Assembly: GCF_001305515.1 (NCBI RefSeq)
Contig: NZ_LJYW01000001.1
Location: forward strand, 1,787,550-1,851,549
Length of the DNA: 64,000 nucleotides
DNA from: Prosthecodimorpha hirschii
Lineage (GTDB): Bacteria > Pseudomonadota > Alphaproteobacteria > Rhizobiales > Ancalomicrobiaceae
Direction: 5' to 3'
Shown here: piece by piece, positions 1 to 7,784 of the stretch
Position numbering within the stretch: position 1 is the first letter of the stretch
How the letters are laid out: each line of letters starts with the position of its first letter
Notes under the pieces: generated by a model
What the model was told of the DNA's origin: nothing
What the model saw: only the letters and a program-made list of their open reading frames with translations
Databases searched by the model: none
Translations under genes and position numbers: made by a program

Positions 1-2646
1 GCTCTTCTCACTGCCGCAATCCGGGCAGCGCCATGCGGCGTCGAGCTCCGCAAAGGGGACGCCGGCGCCCGCAACTCCGTCGTGGATATAGTAGCAGCCG
101 CGGCAGATGAAGCGTCCCGCGGGTGCGGGACCGGGCGTGAGGACGGCGGCGGCTTCGGCCGGAGCGGCGCTGCCACCCGGGCCGGGCACTGCGAGCGGAT
201 CGCCCACCACCACCTTGCCGCCCCTCTGGGTCACCAGATAGACGCCGAGATCCTTGTGGCCGAACCGGGCGCGCAGGGCGCCGGGAATGTCCATGTCGCG
301 CTTGCCCGTCTGCGGGTTGACATTGGTGGCGCCGCATCGCCCGTTGCGCCGGTCGACACGGAACACGGCATCGCCGAGGCGGATGTCGCTGCCGACCAGG
401 TCGAATTCCTGCCAGGGACGGAGGCCGTCCACATAGAAATTGGCACGGAAGCGCAAGGGGTCGAGCGGCCGGCCCCAAAGCTCCTCCAGCTGACGCAGCG
501 TCGCCAGATTGATCAGGGAGATCACGTTGTCGGGCTTGTCCATGAAATGGCCCTGCCGGCTCTGCACCAGATGCGGCGCGTCGCCCAGCGTCGGCACGAG
601 GCCCCGGACGAAGCGTTCGAGGTCGCGGCGTCCCTCGTCAGTCCGCAGATCGGCGCAGAACACGGCCTCGCGCTGCGACCACGCGCGGAACACCAGACTG
701 TCCGGGTCCAACTCGGTGCGCACTTCGGCCAGGGCCTCGTCGATCATCAGCATGACGAACAGGCCCTTCTTGGCCCATTTCGGATCGTAGCGATCGATCG
801 GGACATTCGGCCGGGCCAGCGCGAAGATGCGGTCGAACGGAAAGGGCCTGCCCGCCTCGAGCATGATGCCGTTCACCGGTTGGGCGCTCATGCCCTTGAT
901 GGGATAGCGATAAATACCACGGACGATCTGCATGGGATCCTCGGACAGCGCGTTCGGGGCCGACACTGCCCGAGCCGGCGGGGCGGCGCGTAGGGCCGGC
1001 TTGTGGCGATTGCGGGGGGCCGGTTCGCTGCGGGGAACCTGGGACAGGGGCTCGGAGACCAGCAGTTCCGACAGAAAGCCCGGGCTGCCGTCGAGCTTGT
1101 CGTCGACCAGGTCGGACAGGCGGGCGATGCCCTGCTCGATCTGCCGGGGTGCCATCGCCGCATAGCCGAGGATGATCCCCCGGCGAGCCAGCGCGGTGTC
1201 GAGCCCATCGTAGGCGCCGGCCGATGCCAGCGAATAGACGCCGAGCCGCGCCTTGCGCGCCATGGCTTCGAGGGTCGCCGCAGGGGGCACGCCGGGCGGC
1301 AGCTGCCAGCAGATGTGCAAGCCCGCGCCGGTTCCGGCCAGGTCGACATCGCCAAAATGGCGCCGCAGCGCCGCGACGGTCGTGTCGCGCGCCTCGCGAT
1401 AGTGCCCGCGGGCCCGCAGCAGATGCGAGACGAAACTGCCCGAGCGGATGAACTCCGCCAGGACATGCTGGTCGAACCAGCTGTTGCCGTTGTCGAGGAG
1501 CCCCTTCACGGCCACGGCCGCATCCGCCAAGGCCGGCGGCACCACCAGGTAGCCGAGCCGCAGACCCGGACCGAGCGATTTCGAAAAGGTGCCGATATGG
1601 ATGGTGCAGTCCGGCGCCATCGCGGCGATGGGCGGCAGCGGTGACCCGTCATACTGAAAGTCGCTGTCGTAATCGTCCTCGACGATGTAGGTGCCCCGCC
1701 GGCGCGCCCAGGCGATGAGGCTCTCACGGCGTGCCATGGAGAGCGTGGCGCCGGTCGGAAACTGATGGCCCGGCGTGACATAGGCGAGCGCGGCCCCGAC
1801 GTCGGGCAAGCGGGCCGTGATCAGTCCGTCCTCGTCGACCGGCACGCGATGCACCACCGCGCCCGCCGCCTCGAACGCGAAGGTGGCCCCCTGGTAGCAG
1901 GGATTTTCCACCACGACCGGCGTTTCGGGCGCGATGAAGAGCCGGGCCGCGATGGAGAGCCCCTCCTGGGCGCCGGAGACGATCACCACCTGGCCCGGAT
2001 CGGTCGCGATGCCGCGCCAGGCGCCGAGATGGTTGGCGATCGCCGCACGCAAGGCGGACAGGCCCGCCGGATCGCCATAGCGCGTCATGCCCCGCCGAAG
2101 CCCGCCGGAGACGGCACTCTGCATCAGCCGCCGCCAGGTCTTGACCGGGAACAGGGCCTCGGCCAGCCGGCCGGGATAGAAATCGAAGCTGAGCCGGCTG
2201 CTCTGGGCGTCGCTCAGCCGCTGCACCCGCTGCGGCACCCGCGGCCGCACCCGCTCCACCATGGGCGTTTCGATCCTCGTCGCCGGAAGGGCCGGCGACA
2301 GGACGGCTCTCGCCTGGGGGGCGAGAACGAAGATCCCGGCGGCCGGCCGGATGCTGACCAGGCCGTCGTCGTGCAACTGCTCGTAGGCACGCACCACCGT
2401 GTTGCGGGCGACCTGCAGCTGATCGGCAAGGCGCCGGGACGAGGGCAGGCGCGAGCCGACGGCGATGCGGCCGTCCTGGATACCGGTTCTGATCTGCGCG
2501 ACGATCTGCAGCGCGAGCGTTTCCGCGACCGTCCGATCGAGCAGGACCGTCACCTGGGCCGCATATCCCCGCAGGCCCTCGGCGGCGGACGGCGCGGGAA
2601 TGGGACGTCGCTCCATGGCCATGATCCGGTGGGTGATGGCCGCCAT
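1..2646 (-). CDS. MocR/PdxR-type GntR regulator fused to MOSC and rubredoxin domains (3' end outside window)
   Basis: One uninterrupted frame of at least 882 codons. Residues about 30-105 form a GntR winged helix-turn-helix (SRLPSSRRLADQLQVARNTV). Residues about 140-510 form a fold-type I aminotransferase domain typical of MocR/PdxR regulators, with EDDYDSDFQYDG, HQFPTGATLS and the PLP lysine K356 in FSKSLGPGLRLGY. A short Pro/Ala/Arg linker leads to a MOSC domain from about residue 572 (MQIVRGIYRYPIKGMS), with its conserved cysteine C771 in GRCGATNVNPQTGKRD. A rubredoxin domain follows with CxxC pairs at C848/C851 and C874/C877; the 22 residues between pairs are fewer than in classical rubredoxins. 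The protein probably senses a pyridoxal- or amine-type ligand, while the MOSC and rubredoxin parts suggest sulfur or electron transfer; this is inference. I read the frame codon by codon across the junction at 933-1175 and found no stop. It could be two genes only if a second start at M572 is used. It diverges from the urtA-like gene. Confidence 0.85.
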   Translation of the reverse strand, partial: MAAITHRIMAMERRPIPAPSAAEGLRGYAAQVTVLLDRTVAETLALQIVAQIRTGIQDGRIAVGSRLPSSRRLADQLQVARNTVVRAYEQLHDDGLVSIRPAAGIFVLAPQARAVLSPALPATRIETPMVERVRPRVPQRVQRLSDAQSSRLSFDFYPGRLAEALFPVKTWRRLMQSAVSGGLRRGMTRYGDPAGLSALRAAIANHLGAWRGIATDPGQVVIVSGAQEGLSIAARLFIAPETPVVVENPCYQGATFAFEAAGAVVHRVPVDEDGLITARLPDVGAALAYVTPGHQFPTGATLSMARRESLIAWARRRGTYIVEDDYDSDFQYDGSPLPPIAAMAPDCTIHIGTFSKSLGPGLRLGYLVVPPALADAAVAVKGLLDNGNSWFDQHVLAEFIRSGSFVSHLLRARGHYREARDTTVAALRRHFGDVDLAGTGAGLHICWQLPPGVPPAATLEAMARKARLGVYSLASAGAYDGLDTALARRGIILGYAAMAPRQIEQGIARLSDLVDDKLDGSPGFLSELLVSEPLSQVPRSEPAPRNRHKPALRAAPPARAVSAPNALSEDPMQIVRGIYRYPIKGMSAQPVNGIMLEAGRPFPFDRIFALARPNVPIDRYDPKWAKKGLFVMLMIDEALAEVRTELDPDSLVFRAWSQREAVFCADLRTDEGRRDLERFVRGLVPTLGDAPHLVQSRQGHFMDKPDNVISLINLATLRQLEELWGRPLDPLRFRANFYVDGLRPWQEFDLVGSDIRLGDAVFRVDRRNGRCGATNVNPQTGKRDMDIPGALRARFGHKDLGVYLVTQRGGKVVVGDPLAVPGPGGSAAPAEAAAVLTPGPAPAGRFICRGCYYIHDGVAGAGVPFAELDAAWRCPDCGSEKS

Positions 2647-2967
2647 GGGACCAGTTTGCCCGCGGCCGGTCCAGGGGGCGGTCCGTTGGCACCCATGCTT
2701 TGTCGGCGACTGGCACCATGACCCGCCCTGTGCCGCCGCGGCTGCCGCTTGACGCGCCAAATCCGTATTGCCGGCGAGCGATATGACCAAGCCTTAGCCA
2801 AGGACGGCGTCCCCGGGCCCACGACGCCGGGTCCGATCTGGACGCCTGCGATCCTCCGCGGTCGGCTCTGATGCGACGGGCACTTCCCGCCCATCGTTCA
2901 GGCAACCGGGAGCCGGGCGGCCGTCATGGATGGCCGAGGCCTCGGTGATGGTCAGAAGGAGTGAGAT
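2647..2967. promoter_or_regulatory. divergent intergenic region between the fusion regulator and the urtA-like gene
   Basis: These 321 bases separate two divergent starts and should hold both promoters and any operator for the MocR-type regulator. I see a clear Shine-Dalgarno (AGAAGGAGTG, near 2954-2963) for the binding-protein gene. I could not assign a -35/-10 pair or a convincing direct-repeat operator by eye. Confidence 0.4.
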
Positions 2968-4191
2968 ATGACCCTGACACGCCGCACTTTCGGCAAGAGC
3001 CTTGCCGCGCTGACCCTGGCGACGACCCTGTCCGGTCCCGCCCTCGCCGAGGAGACGATCAAGATCGGCGTCCTCCATTCGCTCTCCGGGACGATGGCGA
3101 TCTCGGAGACGATCCTCAAGGATCTGATCCTTTGGCAGGTCGAGGAGATCAACGCCAAGGGCGGCCTTCTCGGCAAGAAGATCGAGCCGATCGTGGTCGA
3201 TCCGGCCTCCAACTGGCCTCTCTTCGCCGAGAAGGCGCGCGACCTGGTCGAGCGGCAGAAGGTGGTCGCCGTCTTCGGATGCTGGACCTCGGTCAGCCGC
3301 AAGTCCGTACTGCCGGTGTTCGAAGAGCTGAACGGGCTGCTCTTCTATCCGCTCGAATATGAGGGCGAGGAAACGTCGAAGAACATCTTCTACGGCTCGT
3401 CCGTGCCGGACAACAAGGCGATCCCGGCGGTCGAATACCTCATGTCCAAGGACGGCGGCAGCCACACCCGCTTCATTCTCGAAGGCACCGACTACGTCTA
3501 TCCGCGCACGTCCAACAAGATCATCCGCGCCTTCCTCAAGTCCAAGGGGGTCGCCGACGAGGACATCCGCGAGAACTATACGCCGTTCGGCTTCTCCGAC
3601 TGGCAGACGGAGGTTGCCGCCATCCGCAAGTTCGGATCCTCTGGCAAGAAGACCGCGGTCATCTCGACCGTCAACGGCGATGCCAACGTGCCGTTCTACA
3701 AGGAACTGTCCAACCAGGGCGTCAAGGCGACCGACATTCCGGTCATCGCCTTCTCGGTCGGCGAGGAGGAGCTGAAAGGCCTGGATACGTCGCAACTGGT
3801 CGGCCACCTCGCCGCCTGGAGCTATTTCCAATCGATCGACACGACGCAGAACAAGGAGTTCATCGCCCGGTGGCGGGCCTACAAGAAGGATCCGAGGCAG
3901 GTCACCAACGATCCGGTCGAATCGGCCTATATCCTGTTCAACCTCTGGGCCCAGGCGGTGAAGAAGTCCGGTTCGACGGATGTTGCGGCCGTCAGCAAGG
4001 CCATCGTCGGCGAAAGCGTCGTCTCGCCGGGCGGCAACACGGTCACCATGAACGCCAACCATCACGTGACCAAGCCGGTGCTGATCGGCGAGGTCAACGC
4101 CAAGGGGCAGTTCGACATCGTCTTCCGCAGCGCGCCCATCGCGCCGAAGCCCTGGAGCCCGCACCTGCCGGAAAATGCCAACCGCCAGTGA
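2968..4191 (+). CDS. urtA: urea/short-chain amide ABC transporter substrate-binding protein, UrtA-like
   Basis: Periplasmic binding protein of 407 residues, of the UrtA/FmdD branch of the Leu/Ile/Val-binding family. The N-terminus has a Tat-type signal (TRRTFGKS, hydrophobic stretch, cleavage near ALA-EE at residue 27). Family-typical stretches are WQVEEINAKGGLLGKKIEP, VFGCWTSVSRKSVLPVFEEL, NGLLFYPLEYEGEE and ANHHVTKPVLIGEV. It should bind urea or a small amide outside the inner membrane and deliver it to an UrtBC permease. The start is fixed by AGAAGGAGTG eight bases upstream. The permease and ATPase genes (urtBCDE) that normally follow are absent, and a ferredoxin gene comes next. Either the transporter partners lie elsewhere or this is an orphan sensor-type binding protein. 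Family assignment is firm; the ligand is inferred. Confidence 0.85.
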   Translation: MTLTRRTFGKSLAALTLATTLSGPALAEETIKIGVLHSLSGTMAISETILKDLILWQVEEINAKGGLLGKKIEPIVVDPASNWPLFAEKARDLVERQKVVAVFGCWTSVSRKSVLPVFEELNGLLFYPLEYEGEETSKNIFYGSSVPDNKAIPAVEYLMSKDGGSHTRFILEGTDYVYPRTSNKIIRAFLKSKGVADEDIRENYTPFGFSDWQTEVAAIRKFGSSGKKTAVISTVNGDANVPFYKELSNQGVKATDIPVIAFSVGEEELKGLDTSQLVGHLAAWSYFQSIDTTQNKEFIARWRAYKKDPRQVTNDPVESAYILFNLWAQAVKKSGSTDVAAVSKAIVGESVVSPGGNTVTMNANHHVTKPVLIGEVNAKGQFDIVFRSAPIAPKPWSPHLPENANRQ

Positions 4192-4417
4192 CGGGATCGG
4201 GCAATGCCGTTCCTGGCGGCCGGCCCCACGGCCCGCTGCCAGGAACGACGCCGACGCAGCGATGCGTCAGGAGCATTCGCCGCCGGTCGGCGGCGGGCGG
4301 GTGCTTCCCCCCACCGAAGCCCGGCCGCCGGCCGCATGCCGCCCCGCCCTCGCACTCACGATCGATGCCGCCCGCGGCCGCGCCGGCGCGGCCCGCGCCC
4401 CTTCGGAGCCTGCTGCC

Positions 4418-4729
4418 ATGCCGAACGTGACTTTCATTCTGGCGGACGGAAGGGTCGTCACCGTTCAGGCCGAAGCCGGCTCGACCGCCATGCTGGCAGC
4501 CGTCACCCAGTCCGTTCCGGGCATCGACGCCGAATGCGGCGGCTCGCTGGCCTGCGGCACCTGCCATGTCTATCGCCTGTCAGGCGATTGCGGCGAGCCG
4601 AGCGCGGCAGAATGCGCAATGCTCGACGCTCTGACCGGCGAAAGACGCCCGAACAGCCGCCTCTCGTGCCAAATCCGCCTCGATGCCGACACGGAGGTGA
4701 CCCTCGCCATTCCGGCCGAGCAGGGGTGA
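4418..4729 (+). CDS. [2Fe-2S] ferredoxin, adrenodoxin type
   Basis: A 103-residue soluble electron carrier. The four cluster ligands appear as C40, C46, C49 (ECGGSLACGTCH) and C84 (NSRLSCQI), the C-X5-C-X2-C...C pattern of vertebrate/adrenodoxin-type and Isc-type ferredoxins. Length is normal for the family. The start at ATG 4418 begins the beta-strand MPNVTFILADG; longer in-frame starts upstream add a basic, low-complexity segment without homology and are rejected. It lies 226 bases after the urtA-like gene, so cotranscription is possible but not shown. Its closeness to a protein with rubredoxin and MOSC domains suggests a shared redox process, but no partner oxygenase or reductase is encoded here. 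Confidence 0.85.
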   Translation: MPNVTFILADGRVVTVQAEAGSTAMLAAVTQSVPGIDAECGGSLACGTCHVYRLSGDCGEPSAAECAMLDALTGERRPNSRLSCQIRLDADTEVTLAIPAEQG

Positions 4730-4736
4730 AACGGAA

Positions 4737-4763
4737 AGGTCTGCAGAGGAGAACCGCAGACCT
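4737..4763 (+). terminator. hairpin after the ferredoxin gene
   Basis: Eight bases after the ferredoxin stop, AGGTCTGC pairs with GCAGACCT (8 bp, 11-base loop). No T-run follows, so this is a weak or factor-assisted terminator candidate. Confidence 0.4.
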
Positions 4764-4968
4764 GCCGGAATACCCTCCCGGCTCGTTCAGCCAACGCCGG
4801 GACAGAGCGGACAGCGCGGAAGCGCGCTTGTCGAGACCCAGCCTTCGAATCCAAGTCCGTGATGCACGGTCCGACGCGCCGCCGACCGCCACTGTTCGCC
4901 GCAATCCGCGCACGGGTTTGGGACGAGCGACTAAAAGCCGAGCAAGATCAACGGCAATTTGGCGAAAG

Positions 4969-5044
4969 TGGCGCTCCCAAGGGGACTCGAACCCCTGTTT
5001 TCGCCGTGAGAGGGCGACGTCCTGGGCCACTAGACGATGGGAGC
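4969..5044 (-). tRNA. tRNA-Glu (anticodon CTC)
   Basis: The minus strand folds into a full cloverleaf. The acceptor stem is GCTCCCA/TGGGAGC, with discriminator G followed by an encoded CCA at 4971-4969. The anticodon stem TCGCC/GGCGA encloses the loop CTCTCAC, giving anticodon CTC. The T arm is AGGGG-TTCGAGT-CCCCT. It decodes GAG, a frequent codon at this G+C content. Confidence 0.95.
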
Positions 5045-5192
5045 AGCTGCGGCGGCAAGGCCGCCTGGACGGGGGTCGGTATAGCCAGCCGCGGGGCGGC
5101 TGGCAAGTGGAAAGCGTGGGCCGGGTGCGATTGTCCCGGCGGCCGGGCGAAAATACGGCGGGCGGGCTCCAACCGGCTTCGCCGGCCCCAAC

Positions 5193-5517
5193 CGGCTTCG
5201 CCGGCTCAGCGCCTGCCGTACAGATCCAGGCGGCGGGTCCAGCTGCTCGGAACCGCACACCCTGCCTTTTCGGCTTCGCCGGCTTAGCGCCTGCCGTACA
5301 GATCCGGGCGGCGGGTCCAGCTGCTCGGGACCGCACACCCTGCCCTTTCGGCTTCGCCGGCTCAGCGCCTGCCGTGCAGATCCGGGCGGCGGGTCCAGCC
5401 GCCGGGAACCGCAAACCCTGCCCGTCCGGCTTCGCCGGCTTAGCGCCTGCCGTGCAGATCCGGGTGGCGGGTCCAGCCGCCCGGAGCCGCGCGCCCTGCC
5501 CGTCCGGCTTCGCCGGC
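5193..5517. repeat. 78-bp tandem repeat, four units plus a partial
   Basis: The core CGGCTTCGCCGGCT recurs at 5193, 5271, 5349, 5427 and 5505, exactly 78 bases apart, and the rest of each unit is also closely conserved (GCGCCTGCCGT..CAGATCC, GGCGGGTCCAGC). Each unit carries the hairpin CCGGC-TTC-GCCGG. The array fills the gap between the DUF6476 gene stop and tRNA-Glu. Because 78 is a multiple of three, all frames stay open through it and yield spurious 26-residue repeat ORFs; I do not call a gene here. There is no spacer diversity, so it is not a CRISPR. Confidence 0.9.
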
Positions 5518-5886
5518 TCAGCGCGGGCGGGGCAGGTCCAGGCGGCGGATCGGCTTCAGGGTGGCGAGGTCGACGACCAGGATGGCGGCGCCGGTCGGGG
5601 TTTCGAGCGTCACGGCGAGGCGGTCGCCGTCGAGGGTGGTCCCGGTGACGCGGGCGCCTTCGGGCAACGGCAGCGCGGCGTCGAGCGGACGCTCGAACGC
5701 GGTCGACGGCGGGGCGGCGGTCTTGTATGTCGAGCGGTACAGCACGGCGGCGAACACCGCCACGATGCCGAGCGCCAGCGTCGCGTAGCCGACCGCCAGG
5801 AGCTTGCGGAACTTCGCCTGCAGGCGCAGCTGCGCCGGATCGAGCGGCGGGTCCTTGTCGTCGTCGTCGAGAATGGGATGGGTCAT
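5518..5886 (-). CDS. DUF6476 family single-pass membrane protein
   Basis: Small protein of 122 residues. An acidic N-terminus (HPILDDDDKDPPLDPAQLRL) precedes one membrane helix at about residues 33-53 (LLAVGYATLALGIVAVFAAVLY). A C-terminal domain of about 65 residues resembles a small beta fold (VTGTTLDGDRLAVTLETP). Function is unknown. It matches what I know as DUF6476, a small protein usually beside rluD and rpoH in Hyphomicrobiales, and here it diverges from rluD as expected. The ATG at 5886 is chosen because the homologous region starts at MTHPILD; frames extending upstream are Ser/Ala-rich shadow sequence. Confidence 0.75.
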   Translation of the reverse strand: MTHPILDDDDKDPPLDPAQLRLQAKFRKLLAVGYATLALGIVAVFAAVLYRSTYKTAAPPSTAFERPLDAALPLPEGARVTGTTLDGDRLAVTLETPTGAAILVVDLATLKPIRRLDLPRPR

Positions 5887-6163
5887 GGCGTCTTCGCGAC
5901 GGAACTCGGGCACGAGGGCAACGGCACCGGATGGCGGCCGCCGGCTGGCGACCGGCAAGACGGACGCGCAACGCCCCCCTTCCCTACCCGGCCCGGCCGA
6001 CCGCGTCGAGGCCGATGACGCCGGCGCGCGGCAAGAGATCGACGCCGCCACGGCGGCCGATACGCACCGGCAGAGCCCCGGGGCGCCTGCGGGTGCGGCC
6101 GCAGCATCCGGCCCGCCCAGCCCTGAACGGACCGGGGCCGCAGCGGCCAGTCGACAATCTCCG

Positions 6164-7501
6164 ATGACAGCGACGAAGGCCGACGCGGCGGCGTCGCCGG
6201 TCCCCGGTGGGCCGGCGGGGGCGACCGTGACCTCCTTCGCGCCCGGCATCGTGGCGCCCGGAGCCGTAGCAGCCCGTCCGAAGTCCCGGCTGCCCGCGAC
6301 GAAAGCCGACGCAGCGGCGTCGCCGGTCCCCGGGGCGCCGGCGGGTGTGGCAGCCGCCTCCTTCACGCCCGGCCCTGGGGCGAGCGGGGCTGCAGCGGGC
6401 CCGCGGGAGCCCGTCCTGCCGGCCGGCGGCGACACGATCGACGAAGACGACGAAGCCCTTGCGGTCGGCGATCCGGCCGTGACGCCAGGGAGCGCGCGGC
6501 GGATCGAACTGGTCATCGAAGCCGACGCCGCGACCGAACGGCTCGACGCCGCGCTGGCCCGGCGCCTCGCCGGCGACGACCTGTCGCGCAGCCGCATCAA
6601 GGCCCTGGTCCTGGATGGCCGCGTCGCGGTCGGCGGCCGGACCGTGACCGACCCGTCCGCCAAGATCGCGGCCGGCGCAGCCGTCGCGATCGACCTGCCG
6701 GCGACCGCTCCGGCCGCGCCGGGCCCGGAGCCGATCCCGCTCGCCATCGTCCACGAGGATGCCGAGGTGGTGGTGCTCGACAAGCCGGCCGGGCTGGTCG
6801 TGCATCCGGCCGCCGGTCATGCCTCCGGCACGCTGGTCAACGCGCTGATCGCCCATTGCGGCGCCTCGCTGTCCGGGATCGGCGGCGTGGCGCGGCCCGG
6901 CATCGTGCACCGGCTGGACAAGGAGACCTCCGGCCTGATGGTGGTCGCCAAGACCGACCGCGCGCATCGCAGCCTGGCCGCGCAGTTCGCCGATCACGGC
7001 CGGACCGGACCGCTGGAGCGCGCCTATCTGGCGGTGGTCTGGGGCGTGCCGCGCCAGCGTTCGGGCACCGTCGACCTGCCGATCGGGCGCAACCCGCGCG
7101 ACCGCGAGACCATGGCGGTGGTCCATGGCGCCCATGGTCGCGAGGCGATCACCCACTACGAGGTGCTGGAGACCTACGGGCCGGCGCAGGATCCGGTCGC
7201 GAGCCTGGTCGAATGCCGGCTTGAGACCGGGCGGACCCATCAAATCCGCGTGCACATGACCCGCCTCGGCCATCCGCTGCTCGGCGATCCGACCTACGGC
7301 ACCGGCTTCCGGACCAAGGTGGAGAAACTGCACCGGTTGGCGCCACAGGCCGCCGCAGCCCTCGAGGCCCTCGGCCGACAGGCGCTCCACGCGCGCCTGC
7401 TGGCCTTCGAACACCCGAAAACCGGCCGCACGCGGCGCTTCGAGAGCGACCCGCCCGCCGACATGGCGAGCCTGATCGAGGCGCTGCGCAGCATCGGCTG
7501 A
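6164..7501 (+). CDS. rluD: 23S rRNA pseudouridine synthase, RluD/RluA family
   Basis: The C-terminal ~330 residues are a complete RluA-family enzyme. An S4 domain (ATERLDAALARRLAGDDLSR, then IKALVLDGRVAVGG) is followed by the catalytic domain with the active-site aspartate in GIVHRLDKETSGLMVVAK and the conserved ETGRTHQIRVHM. It isomerises uridines in 23S rRNA. From ATG 6164 the protein has 445 residues, about 105 more than usual. The extra part is Ala/Pro-rich, has coding-like third-position G+C, and carries a 42-codon duplication of TKADAAASPVPG. GTG at 6479 would give a normal 340-residue enzyme, so the start is uncertain. Its neighbours DUF6476 and rpoH match the order in related genomes. 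Confidence 0.88.
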   Translation: MTATKADAAASPVPGGPAGATVTSFAPGIVAPGAVAARPKSRLPATKADAAASPVPGAPAGVAAASFTPGPGASGAAAGPREPVLPAGGDTIDEDDEALAVGDPAVTPGSARRIELVIEADAATERLDAALARRLAGDDLSRSRIKALVLDGRVAVGGRTVTDPSAKIAAGAAVAIDLPATAPAAPGPEPIPLAIVHEDAEVVVLDKPAGLVVHPAAGHASGTLVNALIAHCGASLSGIGGVARPGIVHRLDKETSGLMVVAKTDRAHRSLAAQFADHGRTGPLERAYLAVVWGVPRQRSGTVDLPIGRNPRDRETMAVVHGAHGREAITHYEVLETYGPAQDPVASLVECRLETGRTHQIRVHMTRLGHPLLGDPTYGTGFRTKVEKLHRLAPQAAAALEALGRQALHARLLAFEHPKTGRTRRFESDPPADMASLIEALRSIG

Positions 7502-7784
7502 GCGCGCGATTTTGCGCCCCCCACCCCTTGAATCCCGGCCGCGGCACCTTAGTTCAATAATTCAAAACAATGTGACGATCCGTGACCCGAAGCGAGTCGC
7601 CTTCTCGCCGCAAAGCCACGTATACTCACTCATGACGCGCCGATGAGGGCGTCGGCCTGATCCGCCGATGGTCGGGGATCGGGTGTCGCGCCGGGCGAAC
7701 CCGGCGGCTGGAACGAAGATGCCTGTGCGGGGGTTCCCTCCGACACGTCTCGGTCCGGCATCCAACGGAGGAAAGGGCGCTTCC

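Noticed and set aside
933-1175. a stop or frameshift separating the regulator from the MOSC-rubredoxin part
   Set aside because: Codon-by-codon reading of the minus strand found no stop and no frame change; M572 (933) is in frame with the start at 2646.
1724-2905. 393-codon minus-strand open frame overlapping the fusion gene
   Set aside because: It is a shifted frame of the GntR/aminotransferase region; the true frame contains every MocR motif.
5193-5517. possible CRISPR array
   Set aside because: Units are contiguous and nearly identical over their full 78 bases, with no variable spacers and no cas genes.
4204-6018. 604-codon plus-strand open frame across the ferredoxin gene, tRNA-Glu and the tandem repeats
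   Set aside because: It runs through a tRNA gene and a tandem array whose unit length is a multiple of three, so the frame stays open by chance.
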